Assembly: GCA_049999765.1 (NCBI GenBank)
Contig: JBNGIQ010008486.1
Location: 1-34,627, forward strand
Reading direction: 5' to 3'
Length of the DNA: 34,627 nt
Source of the DNA: Phaeoceros laevis
Taxonomy: Eukaryota; Anthocerotophyta; Anthocerotopsida; Notothyladales
Part shown: positions 23,157-32,539 of the stretch, in pieces
Position numbering within the stretch: the first letter of the stretch is position 1
Layout: the number at the start of each line of letters is the position of its first letter
The notes under the pieces: generated by a model
The model's input: the letters and a program-made list of their open reading frames with translations, nothing else
Told to the model about the DNA's origin: nothing
The model's database searches: none
Translations under genes and position numbers: made by a program

Positions 23157-25145
23157 ATGGCAGCCTCTATTGCCTCCTCCGCTTCTTGCATGCATGCACT
23201 GGCAGCTGCCTCTGCGCCCACAGCTTCAACTAATGTGCCCGGCTCCGCGCAATCGGCTTTCTTCGGCATCAGGCCAAGCCATTCAGCAGGGGCAGCCCGC
23301 AGGGTGGGCCGAAGAAGCAGAGCACTGGTGGTGGAAGCGAAGATCCGGGAGATTTTCATGCCGGCTCTCAGCAGCACTATGACGGAGGGCAAAATTGTGT
23401 CATGGGTGAAGTCGGAGAGGGACAAGCTGAACAAGGGCGAGAGCGTGGTGGTTGTGGAGTCGGACAAGGCGGACATGGATGTCGAAACTTTCTACGACGG
23501 CTACCTGGCTGCCATTGTAGTCGGGGAGGGCGAGGTTGCAGCAGTTGGTACGGCAATAGGATTGCTTGCTGAGAGCGAAGAGGAAATTGCTGAAGCACAG
23601 GCCAAAGGCGCGGAATCGGGTAACGCTACTGCCGCTGCTTCTCCTGCTGCTCCCGCTCCAGCTCCCGTCATGAAGGAAGAGGTTGTGGCTCCTCCACCTG
23701 CTGCTTCACCTACTCCTGCTTCGACAGCCCCGGTGGTTGTGTCCACACATCCCGCTTCTGACGGTGGCAAGAGGATTGTGGCGACCCCGTACGCAAAGAA
23801 GCTGGCCAAGGACTTGAAGGTGAACCTGGCTACAGTGGTTGGCACCGGCCCGTTGGGAAGAATTGTAGCCTCTGATGTGGAGCTCTCGGCAGGGAAGACG
23901 CCGGCTGTGGTGGCACCACTGCAGACCGCTCCCGCCGGCACTGTCGCTACACAACCAGCACAGGCGAAGCCGGCTCCATCTTCTGCTCCCGCTCCCACCC
24001 TAGTGCCGTGGTGCCGGGCACAACCGTTCCATTCAGTGCCATGCAAGGAGCTGTGAGCCGCAACATGGTGGACAGTCTGACTGTCCCAGTTTTCCGAGTA
24101 GGGTACACTATCAACACGGACGCACTGGATGCGCTTTACCAAAAGGTACACTGATTAATCTGTTCCAGAATCGTGGGCAAATGATTTGTGCCTTACGCCT
24201 GGAGGTTCTCTGATGCGTAGCATCCATCCTGTCTGCAGATCAAGTCGAAGGGCGTCACAATGACTGCTCTTTTGGCCAAGGCTACTGCCTTGGCACTTGC
24301 CAAGCATCCAGTTGTGAATGCCAGCTGCAAGGACGGCAAGAGCTTTACGTACAACAGCAGTATCAATGTTGCAGTAGCTGCGGCTATGGATGGGGGCATC
24401 CTCACCCCTGTCCTCCAAGATGCAGACAAGGTATTGTCTTTGGTGATGGAGAATGGTGAAGCAGAGGTGAGGTAGTTTGGTTAGCATTTGTCTTGAACTG
24501 CCGCTGGATGTATGTAGGTCGACATCTATTCTCTGTCTCGGAAGTGGAAGGAGCTGGTAGACAAGGCCCGTGCAAAACAACTGCAACCGCAGGAATACAA
24601 CTCAGGTTTGCTACCATTATGCATAAGTCTCCGCAGTATGTCCCCCACTGTAACGAACCCACAAGCTCTATAACCGGTTGCTCTCTCCGCTTGCAGGGAC
24701 TTTCTTCCTTTCCAACTTGGGAATGTTTGGAGTGGACAGATTTGATGCTATTCTTCCACCTGGAGCTGTGAGTGCTTGAGGCATTTGTCCAGTTTCACTG
24801 AACCTGGCACTGACCTTGTTACTGTCTTTGCTGTTTTTGACTCACAAAAATTCTGCCGGCTTTGGTTCAGGGTGCCATCATGGCTGTAGGAGCTTCTCGT
24901 CCTACTGTTGTAGCAGCCCCAGGTGGCCTATTTGGTGTTAAGAACCAGATTCAGGTCAGTGTAGAATCCAGCTTTCCTCAACTCAGCAGTTTTGAATCAC
25001 AGTTTTTCTGTTTGTGTGCTAAGATTTTGAAGTTTTGCAGGTGAACGTAACAGCAGATCACAGAATCATCTATGGTGCTGAATTGGCTGCTTTCCTGCAA
25101 ACTTTGGCCGCTATCATCGAAGATCCGAAGGACCTCACGTTGTAG
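23157..25145 (+). CDS. Plastid pyruvate dehydrogenase E2 (dihydrolipoamide acetyltransferase), with apparent frameshift
   Basis: E2 core of the chloroplast pyruvate dehydrogenase complex, supplying acetyl-CoA for fatty acid synthesis. Exons: 23157-24145, 24239-24430, 24518-24605, 24697-24767, 24871-24954, 25041-25145; all introns are GT-AG, 85-103 nt. Residues ~1-60 are a Ser/Ala-rich transit peptide. One lipoyl domain follows, with ESDKADMD (lipoyl-Lys104), then an Ala/Pro linker, an E1/E3-binding domain (~205-241, ATPYAKKLAKDL...GPLGRI), and the acetyltransferase domain ending in TADHRIIYG (catalytic His). It matches the Arabidopsis plastid E2 block for block. In the second linker the frame shifts: 24003-24010 and 24011-24018 are near-identical 8-mers, and dropping one restores the frame into VPFSAMQ. 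Read literally, translation stops at 24056. Assembly error, a real null allele or unusual splicing are possible. Confidence 0.92.
24003..24018 (+). repeat. 8-bp near-tandem duplication at the E2 frameshift
   Basis: gtgccgtg is followed directly by gtgccggg. The +8 nt changes the phase between the linker and the catalytic domain. I checked the GT and AG positions in the linker and found no intron that both restores phase and keeps the E1/E3-binding domain. Confidence 0.75.
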
Positions 25146-26480
25146 CTTAGGTCCATTTTTTCAGCAGCCAAACTGCTGCTCTGGGAGATGTTGGTGTGGG
25201 TCCAGCTTGATTGTAGCCAACTGAACCGGGCAAAGAAAAGGAGGGGCACAAAAAGAAATGGTCGATTCTCGTGGACTGGAACCTGAACCTATGGTTCCTT
25301 GTTAGNNNNNNNNNNCGCAGAGCCTTCCCACAAAGAAGTCTGTCTGCACCAAGGTTTTCTAGTTGCGTGAGCTGTTTTTATCTGGTCATGAGCTTATGTG
25401 GTTCCCAAGTGTGAAACAAAGGCCTCTCCTTGATGCAAGTGGAGGGGCCTAGCTGTCATGTTGAGCTAGCCCTTTAACGGAAGCGTAGTGTGGCACAATT
25501 TTTCAGCACTTGAACCAGATAGCAAGTGCCCTTATTGCTGATTTCGTCAATGAGCTGTGACCTTTTTGTAGACACTGTTCAGGCCCCAGAGAAGATCTGG
25601 TTCGGGACATTTCTGGTTAGGGACATTCGGTACTCGGTCACGTCCCACACCTTTTTGCACTAACCAGCTGCCTTGTCTTTCTGGTAGTGAGAACAGTAAG
25701 GGCAAAAAATCGTTTGTGGAACTGTAGAGCTAGTCCAGTGTCGTCAGAACAGCAGCTGTGATCACTGTTGTGGCACCACAGCCGTTGGGACTGTAATTAT
25801 CCCACTTGTGTAGCCTGCTGCAGGCTAGAAAAGTGAGCTTAGATACTTTCTCAGCTGCTGTGGTGCCTTTGAGGACTTATAGACGAAGTGGAATCTGTAC
25901 TAACTAGTGCTGTGGCTAGCTGAGTACTACCTGTAGCTATACATGTATGATGACGAGGGAAGTGGCCATGGAGAGACTGATGGGTCAGTCCCAAGAGCGG
26001 CGAATGGATCCATATATATCTACATGCGCCCACCGCTTGAGATCACACCATCCCATGTATGTTAGGTTCACGAACTATTACAGGTAGACCTGCCAGCCCA
26101 GCAATGCATGTCTTTCAAGACAGGACCTTGCAAGTAGTGCAGAGGGCCTAGCTACATACAAGCCTTGAGCTCTGCACTTGTAAGTTGTATGCCTAGAGCT
26201 CAACCTGTAGGTGCTGGCCACAATTCTTCCCGAGCTCTCTACAGGTCTATCCATTCCCCATACCGATTGGGATTGGGCTTGAATCCCCTGCCCTCCCTCC
26301 CTGATGCAGACTGAGTTGCCTGCGGACCAAAAGTGTGTCCAGGCAAAGGAGCCTTGCTTGCAGTGAGCTGATTAATTAATGGGTGAGGAACCTTCCATCA
26401 TGAATGGCTAGCAAGCCAGGACTTCCAAGTGAGGGAGACTTGTCACCAAGTATAAAAGACTTGACAAAAGCTTCCCAAGA
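25146..26480. other. E2 3' region, assembly gap and intergenic DNA
   Basis: The 3' UTR of the E2 gene leads to a run of ten Ns (25306-25315), an assembly gap of unknown true size. No gene is seen in the following ~1.1 kb. Confidence 0.6.
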
Positions 26481-26660
26481 CGGGTGTGCAAATTACAACA
26501 GATACACTAAACGTTTGTAACCATAGTGTGGAATAAATTTGAAGTAAACTAGTGAACCTAGGATGGATGTTTACATGTAAATGAGAAAGCTTAGTCTAAG
26601 CGGGTGTGCAAAGTACAACGTCTCCGGTGGATGTTTACATGGTGTGGAATTTGAGAGTTT
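26481..26660. repeat. Short interspersed direct repeats
   Basis: 'cgggtgtgcaaa' followed by 'tacaac' occurs at 26481 and 26601 (one mismatch in the pair). 'tggatgtttacatg' occurs near 26563 and 26628. 'gtgtggaat' occurs near 26526 and 26642. The order is partly shuffled, suggesting a duplication of about 120 bp followed by deletion. Confidence 0.6.
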
Positions 26661-26734
26661 ACAATCGATAAATGTTCAGCAGTTTTGTAATAGAAGCTAC
26701 GCCCTTCAGTAGGTGGTAGAAGCACAGTCCCGGA

Positions 26735-26828
26735 TGCGCTTGCCCAGTCAGAGCCTTCTCGCTGCTACCTACTGTAGCATGTCGAGAACAAGGGGCGCCG
26801 CATTCTAGATAGGAGGTCTAAAAAAGGT
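26735..26828 (-). repeat. Foldback dispersed repeat, copy 2
   Basis: 94 bp, the inverted counterpart of 13987-14075. In this copy the central hairpin is extended: gctac and gtagc pair around a 5-nt loop inside the conserved ttctcg/cgagaa stem, so pairing is kept although the loop bases differ. Confidence 0.75.
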
Positions 26829-26999
26829 CAGACGACTTGGAGTTCCAGCCATACTGTGGCAATTTCCGGATTGTGCTCGACAATGGAAGTCTGTTTGACT
26901 GGACTGGCAACTACTTTTCATGACTTTGTGTTAGGCTTACATGTCCAGAACGCACTTTCACACTGGATACCTTATCCCTTCAAGTTCTCCTTTGGTGGA

Positions 27000-28156
27000 A
27001 CTGCTGCAGGCATGCGTTCCTCAGGTGACTGCTCACTTCTGAAATCTGTTGCTCTAACACATTCTTCATATCCAGAGCTGCTCACTTGTTTGTTGGCAGC
27101 TGCCTGGTTGACAAGTATGCAAAATGTGGCGAATTGAAAGATGCACGCCAGGTTCTTGACAGCATGGACACAAAGGATGTGGTGACATGGAATGCCCTGA
27201 TTGCTGGGTATGCACAGCAAGGACTCGGCCAAGAGGCGCTTGTTGTGTATGGACAAATGGAGGAGGCGGGCCTCATTTTGGCTGACCATGTTACTTTTGC
27301 ATGCCTTCTGAAGGCGTGTGCAAGCACTGGTGCCATACAGAAGGGCAGGGAGCTGCACTCAAAGATTGTCAAAAGAGGTCTGCTGGATGATGTAGTGGTG
27401 GGCACCAGCCTGGTGGACATGTATGCAAAATGTGGTGAGCTGGAAGGTGCACGCCAGGTTTTTGACACCATGGCCACTAAGGATGTGGTGACATGGAATG
27501 CCCTGATTGCTGGGTATGTTCATCAAGGACACTGCCAAGAAGCGCTTGTTGTGTATGGAAAAATGGAGGAGGCGGGCCTCATTTTGGCCGACCGTGTTAC
27601 TTTTTCTTGCCCTCTGAAGGCGTGTGCAAGCACTGGTGCCATACAGAGGGGCATGGAGCTGCACTCAAAGATTGTTAAAAGAGGTCTGCTGGATGATGTA
27701 GTGGTGGGCACCTGCCTGGTGGACATGTATGCAAAATGTGGTGAGCTGGAAGATGCGCTCCAGGTTTTTGACAGCATGGACACAAAGAATGTGCACGTGA
27801 GCGTTCCATGTCACGTGGTGACATGGAATGCTCTGATTGCTGGGTATGCACAGCAAGGACTCGGCCAAGAGGCGCTTGTTGTGTATGGACAAATGGAGGA
27901 GGCGGGCTTCATTCTGGCTAACCATGTTACTTTTATTTGCCTTCTGAAGGCATGTGCAAGCACTGGTGCCTTGCAGAAGGGCAGGCAGCTTCACTCACAG
28001 ATTATCAAAAGGGGTCTTCTGGATGATGTAGTGGTGGGCACCTGCCTGGTGAACATGTATGCAAAATGTGGTGAGCTGGAATATGCGCGCCAGGGTTTTG
28101 ACAGCATGGACACAAAGAATGTGGTGACATGGAATGCTTTGATTGCTTCAGAATGA
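27000..28156 (+). pseudogene. PLS-class PPR fragment with three 102-aa tandem repeats
   Basis: PPR proteins bind organellar RNA; PLS members usually end in E/DYW domains for RNA editing. From about 27086 to the TGA at 28156, three nearly identical P-L-S triads repeat (VDMYAKCGEL... VVTWNALIAGY... LLKACASTGA...). The period is 306 nt (starts at 27116, 27422, 27728) and then 330 nt because of a 24-bp insertion. The frame has no ATG at its 5' end: it opens with TTG and an in-frame TGA lies at 27026-27028. Upstream homology (an LLK-type segment near 27040) is in another frame, and the first repeat lacks about 39 bp. The C-terminus stops inside a repeat (WNALIASE), with no E/DYW domain. No signal or transit peptide is seen. 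Most likely a broken or relocated fragment. Confidence 0.8.
27794..27817 (+). other. 24-bp in-frame insertion in the third PPR repeat
   Basis: Compared with the other repeats, 24 bp are added here, bounded by CACGTG at both ends. Part of it (27806-27814) is the exact reverse complement of the neighbouring 27818-27826, giving a 9-bp inverted repeat with a 3-nt spacer. It inserts eight residues between KN-V and VTWNALI. Confidence 0.85.
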
Positions 28157-28214
28157 TGCAGATGCCTGAACGTACCAGAGGCTGCAGATCTGGTGTGGAC
28201 TCTGAGAGCAGTTC

Positions 28215-28530
28215 CCTTTCGATGCAAGCCGAGATGAGTTTCGTCGAGGAGCTGGCTTGTGAAAGACAATGTGTACTCCAAGCACCTGGTGCTGGTCGTG
28301 GAGGACATGTGAATTCCTGGAGTTCCTGCGACCTTCGACTAGCAAAGATGAGGTTCTGGAGCTCAAGCCCATGGAGTCTTACCAGAGGATGCTCCTGCAC
28401 AGGCTCGCAGATTTGTTCGGGCTGGCACACGAGTCTGTGGGTGAGGATGAAGACCGCCATCTTGTTGTGGAGAGATGCGAGGACTCTAAAATACCTCTGC
28501 TTCTGGTAAGTGATGTTCTAACAAGGATCA
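28215..28530 (+). pseudogene. R3H-domain fragment, frame-broken
   Basis: R3H domains bind single-stranded nucleic acid. The block ELKPMESYQRMLLHRLADLFGL followed by AHESVGEDEDRHLVVERCEDS and IPLLLVSDVL (about 28354-28520) matches plant R3H proteins well. The segment before it, with FVEEL and KHLVLVVEDM motifs, lies in two other frames, so at least two shifts separate it from the R3H core. No proper start is present. The frame continues without a stop into the phytocyanin-like segment. A GTAAGT at 28507 overlaps the conserved LVSD codons and is probably coincidental. Confidence 0.65.
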
Positions 28531-28569
28531 AGCCATGCGTTGCCACGATATCATACATACATTGTGCAT

Positions 28570-29133
28570 CAGCTAAGGAGTACCCGGTGGGCGGCACTGG
28601 AGTGTGGGATTTCGGGGAGTACCAGGGCTGGGCTAACAAGACACGAGTCTCGGTGGGAGACAAGATCGGTAGGCTCCTTTTTGGCACTAGCAGTAGCGCT
28701 GGGAATTGTCGCAAGCATGACATTTGTAGGACTGATAAATTTGTTGGCTGAGCATGCTTGCAATTGGCTGATGTGGGTACGTTTCCGATCACCTGTGGTG
28801 GCCTTCGAAATGTGGGCAGTGTTCAACTACAGTCCAAGCTCACATGACGTGATCATATTGAGTCAAGCCGATTTTGCAGCCTGCGCTGTGCGCTTGCACA
28901 TTGCCAAGTACACCACTGGGGCTGATTCTGTCACTCTGGACAAAGAAGCAACTGTGTTTTTCAGCTGTGACTTGCCAGGGCATTGTGATGGGATGAAGTT
29001 TTTCGTCAACGTCCAGGCTGATAACATTCCCTCAAGCTCAAAGCCCAAGCCCAATTGCTTGCTCCCACCAACCGTTCCTGGAACACCAGGTTCAGCTTCA
29101 CTCATAATTCACCATCCAAATATAGTCTCCTAA
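28570..29133 (+). CDS. Phytocyanin-like blue copper domain, N-terminus unclear
   Basis: Phytocyanins are small secreted or GPI-anchored type-1 copper proteins. Exon 1 (to 28668) encodes AKEYPVGGTGVWDFGEYQGW...VSVGDKI. The intron 28669-28819 (GTAGGC...GCAG) splits a Val codon, and exon 2 (28820-29133) continues FNYSPSSHDV. All copper ligands are present: His in SHDV, Cys in FFSC, His in PGHC, Met in GMK. The disulfide pair (AAC and GHC) is also kept. The intron sits just before V-F-N-Y, where I recall most plant phytocyanins having theirs. The tail is Ser/Pro/Lys-rich without a clear GPI signal. No good signal peptide or ATG is in frame; upstream is R3H sequence. Either an upstream exon is missing or the gene is truncated. 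Confidence 0.7.
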   Translation, partial: QLRSTRWAALECGISGSTRAGLTRHESRWETRSVGSFLALAVALGIVASMTFVGLINLLAEHACNWLMWVRFRSPVVAFEMWAVFNYSPSSHDVIILSQADFAACAVRLHIAKYTTGADSVTLDKEATVFFSCDLPGHCDGMKFFVNVQADNIPSSSKPKPNCLLPPTVPGTPGSASLIIHHPNIVS

Positions 29134-29205
29134 TTGCAACAGGAACAATTACAAGTAGTACATCGGGCTTGGAAGGTCCTAAAAACAAGCGACCTCCTCC
29201 AGTGT

Positions 29206-29350
29206 ACCTTTCTACTTGACTGTTGGCATGAAACATTACAGCGTTCCGTTTTGTCACTGCGGCCAAGCAACGACCTTTCTACTTGACTGTTGGCATGAAA
29301 GTTGATGAAACATTACAACGTTCCGTTCTTGTCACTGCGGCCAAGCAACG
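29206..29350. repeat. Tandem duplication, 67 and 78 bp units
   Basis: 29206-29272 and 29273-29350 are the same sequence with three small differences. The second copy has an extra 10-11 bp made by local duplication of 'gatgaaa'. Non-coding. Confidence 0.85.
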
Positions 29351-29383
29351 ACGTAAGACCCTGGTTCAATCATGGAGACTGTT

Positions 29384-29439
29384 CTGGTTTAGTGCTCATA
29401 AACTGATTGGTCCAGTTTAGTGCTGATAAACTGATTGGT
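29384..29439. repeat. Two tandem 28-bp units
   Basis: 29384-29411 and 29412-29439 match with three mismatches; both contain 'gtttagtgct' and 'ataaactgattggt'. Confidence 0.85.
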
Positions 29440-29500
29440 TGGTATGATGTGAATGCACATGCAGATGTTACACCAGTTTAGAGACCATTGTCCATTTCCA

Positions 29501-31308
29501 TCATTGAATTCTTCGTCTACTAGCGTATGGGATACTCCAATGTTGTGGGCAAATGTGAGATAAAGAAAAAATTGCAGGGTTTCTACTATTTTTTAGAAGG
29601 AGCATACTAAAAACTAAGAAATGGCAATCTGCTACCTCCTTACCCCGCCAATCCGCGTATTGCACACTTGGGAGAATGCTTTCCCATAGCCCAGATTTTG
29701 TTCTAAACAACTGGAATAGTAGGACTGGACAAAACCTGATGGTTCCCTCCATTTCATCGCAGTCCACAACACTTCAATCTTCACCTTGCAAATCTCCCAT
29801 GAAGGCAATTAAACCGTGCTTTTCAAGTTTTCCCCAGGTATCTGCCTTGTCATCTAATATAGCACCATTTCGGCAAACATGTTTACCGAGTACTGCCACC
29901 CGGAGGGCTTCCAAAATATAGGGATTGTAATTAGCATATCGAGTGAATGTTACCCTGTCTGTAAGAAGGGTATTCAAAATCCTGACCACATCGTCATAGT
30001 AAAATGGAGCTTCCATAGCTTTCAATAAATCTTTTGGGGTGACCCTCTGGCTTGCGACATTACCAAACTTGTCAAAAACCGCCCCATAATTCTAAGCATC
30101 CCCCCGCAGTACTGAAAAGCTTGATACAATTCAGCTGGGAGCTTCATATCAGGCAGCTCTGCATCATCATTTAAAGTCAAGTGTAACCTTTTCCACAAAA
30201 TATCCAGTATTTGCTGACACTCCGAGCCATGTAAGGGCCTCAATGGTATGGGCATAGCCCTAGAAAACTTGGAATCCTGAATTGATGATAAAGATCCAGC
30301 TGTTGAACTAGTTGTGGCTCCCAACATTAATGGGAGGGTAAACTCATCACACTATAGAAAAGCAGTTATATACTCATCCCACTTTGCGTTCCCTAATTCA
30401 TTTAGCATCTCGCTGTAGGAAAGGTTGTTCTCATCTACAATGTCAAACAAAGTTGCATGTAAAGTCCTCCATGCGAGTACTTGAGTCATACTCACCAGCT
30501 TTTCCTCGTGGAAAAGGTCACCAGCTTTAGTCTCCACATCATGGTATAAGGTGCAATTGATAGCCAGAGAGTTGATCATGAATTGTTCGAACTCTGGAAC
30601 TACACCAGGGTCAAGAATGGTTAACACCTTGGCTCTCCATATAGGGTCCGTCGAAAGCCTTCTGAGCTCCCTATCCATCCACACACCGAGTGTGGTTTTG
30701 CCTGCCCCCAGGAAGGCCACTGCAAGCATGAAGAAGAATTCTCGCCTAGATCCAGTGTTACGAACCTTCCAACTTAGAAAGATCTACACACCACCTAACA
30801 ACAAAGATTGTGCAGTGTTCTCTCTCCCAAGTACTGGAAAGTAAGAACTTATGTCCGAGTAAAGAGAGCCATTAGCCTTGAGTGGCAAAGCGTCATTACG
30901 TTGTCTCACAATGAGTTCTGTTTTTAAACTCCTTGCTTTGTGAATTGCAGCCCCGAAGACTTTCAGTATCTCCTTTGCGGGGGATCCATAGGCAACATCT
31001 GGTGGAGGTTTTTCCTTGAAACGAGCATTCGGTGTAGCATGAGGTGTAACACACACTCCATTGTCTTCATCTTCCTTAAACACATTTATCAATTTCATGT
31101 GCTCCCCTAAGGGACACTCATATCCCTTCGTCTTAAGTGAAAGCCCAGAGGCTGCACCAAGCCCGTACTTCACAAATTCATTTTCCTCTTGCTTCCATAT
31201 TGCTTCACGTAAATCACCTATTAGGCGTTGCTTCCAATTCGGAAGCCGGAGAAAACCAATCTTAGGACCATCATCGACCCTATACTCGTAAGAAAATGCC
31301 GCATCCAT
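29501..31308 (-). pseudogene. P-loop NTPase pseudogene (Crinkler/STAND-like)
   Basis: Starting at an ATG (31308-31306), a ~174-codon segment ending in YFPVLGREN... is cut by TAG at 30786-30784. The same frame goes on with a P-loop (FLGAGKTTLG; first Gly of Walker A replaced), then a second in-frame TAG at 30354-30352, then EFTLPLMLGATTSS...LRPL. Around 30030-30055 the frame shifts by one, and the continuing frame (KDLLKAMEAPFYYDD...) ends at TGA 29776-29774, after which it stays open again. So there are at least three stops and one shift. The layout 'REN, P-loop, PL..GT, PL......IL, winged-helix-like tail' resembles the NTPases of eukaryotic Crinkler-type/STAND proteins. That assignment is from memory and moderate. 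It is certainly decayed. Confidence 0.55.
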
Positions 31309-32155
31309 ATTGTTCCTTCACGCTCACCAGGACTATGTCTGCCTCATCATCGCAATAAACAGTTCATCAGCATCTTCCACGACGTATTTACTCTAGGCAG
31401 ACAAAAAATCGGCATATGAGAAAATGTGTGTGCAAGAGTTATCCACAAGCAGTGTAGCTGAGCGAAGCTGTAAGCGTGGAAGGGAGGAGCAAAAGAAATA
31501 ACACTATTTTGGGGTTCGCCAACTTCAAAATAGCTATTTCCCCGTTCGCCAACTGCATTTTCCCTTATTTTATGGTTCGCGTACAATGAAATAGCAATAG
31601 CGTTTCGCCTAATTCATGGAATAGCACTTCCAATTTAAGGTCGCCGCGTCTCGGATGTTGCAAAGTTCACGAACCGGGAACTATCCCTAGTACATAGCGC
31701 GATTAACCATTTAAAACATTAATTCCGCAATCGCGAACTATGAAATAAGGACGTCATGCCATCCACGTGAGCACGCAGACACATCACCCACATCACCCAG
31801 CACACTTGGCAGGTGAACCGGCTGATGTGGCTTGTTACTGGGGCAGCATCCCAGTTGCTGCCATGTGGCGAGTGCTGAGCTACGCCACATCACCAAGCGA
31901 TCACGTTCGAACGTTCGAGCCCCAATCCCTCCATCCGTTTGCAGCGACACCCAGCCAGCCATGTCTCGACAGGCAGGTTCATCTTTGGACAGTTCCCGGC
32001 CGTGAGCGCTGCTGGTTGACTATGACAGCTTGTTCTGGCAGCACCGGGTACTATCCCGACAGACAGGCAGGTTCAACACGAGATCGATCAGATGTTGCAT
32101 CATGAATGTTTCGAATGGCTTGGAAGCTTTGAATCAAGAGCAGCAGGGTACCTAG
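31309..32155. other. Intergenic; AT-rich with short palindrome
   Basis: No gene seen. A perfect 12-bp palindrome (31528-31539) lies midway between two direct copies of gttcgccaact (31514-31524 and 31544-31554). Confidence 0.5.
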
Positions 32156-32425
32156 CTAGCTCGCGAAGATGCGATACGCACGGTGAGAATCAGAGTTGGG
32201 GTTTCGGAAGTCGTCGGAACACTGGCTGTGGCAGCGGTCCATGCAGAATTCCTTGCTGTAGCCGCAGAATCCGTCCTCACTGCAGCACATGCTGTCCAGG
32301 CACACGGCGTAGTTGGAGTGCGGGCCGAACCGGGCAGGCCCCAAGGGTATGCCTGCGGCGGCACCCACAAGCAGCACTAGTGCTGCTGCGGCGACAACAA
32401 GCCATGCTGCCCATGAGCGTGCCAT
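32156..32425 (-). CDS. Small secreted hevein-like (chitin-binding) peptide
   Basis: 89 residues. Residues 1-24 are a clear signal peptide (Ala/Val/Leu-rich, ending GAAAG). The mature part has Cys spacing C-x4-CC-x5-C-x6-C-x3-C-x3-C, with CCSEDGFCGYSKEFC. This follows the hevein domain (CCSxxGxCGxxxxYC) except that the first of the eight Cys is absent and the x5 spacing before the seventh is x3. The chitin-contact aromatics are changed (Trp to Asp and Phe, Tyr to Phe). Hevein-type peptides bind chitin and act in defence; binding here is uncertain. An odd number of Cys (seven) leaves one unpaired, so the gene could be partial or form dimers. It lies ~110 bp downstream of a broken PPR gene on the same strand. 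Confidence 0.75.
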   Translation of the reverse strand: MARSWAAWLVVAAAALVLLVGAAAGIPLGPARFGPHSNYAVCLDSMCCSEDGFCGYSKEFCMDRCHSQCSDDFRNPNSDSHRAYRIFAS

Positions 32426-32539
32426 TTAGACAAGTGGGGAGGGAGCGAGAAAACAAGAGGAAGGAGGAGGAAGACGCAGAACGAAGCAGGAAAGGATGAA
32501 AATGCGAAATAGTGTGGCCAGATTTGTACAAGCCGGGGA

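Noticed and set aside
23850-24003. Extra intron in the plastid E2 linker ending at the pyrimidine-rich ...ccctag
   Set aside because: The acceptor looks good, but the only phase-compatible donor I found would remove part of the E1/E3-binding domain.
28507-28512. GTAAGT as a splice donor in the R3H segment
   Set aside because: It encodes conserved Val-Ser of the R3H LVSD block, so it is likely coding rather than a donor.
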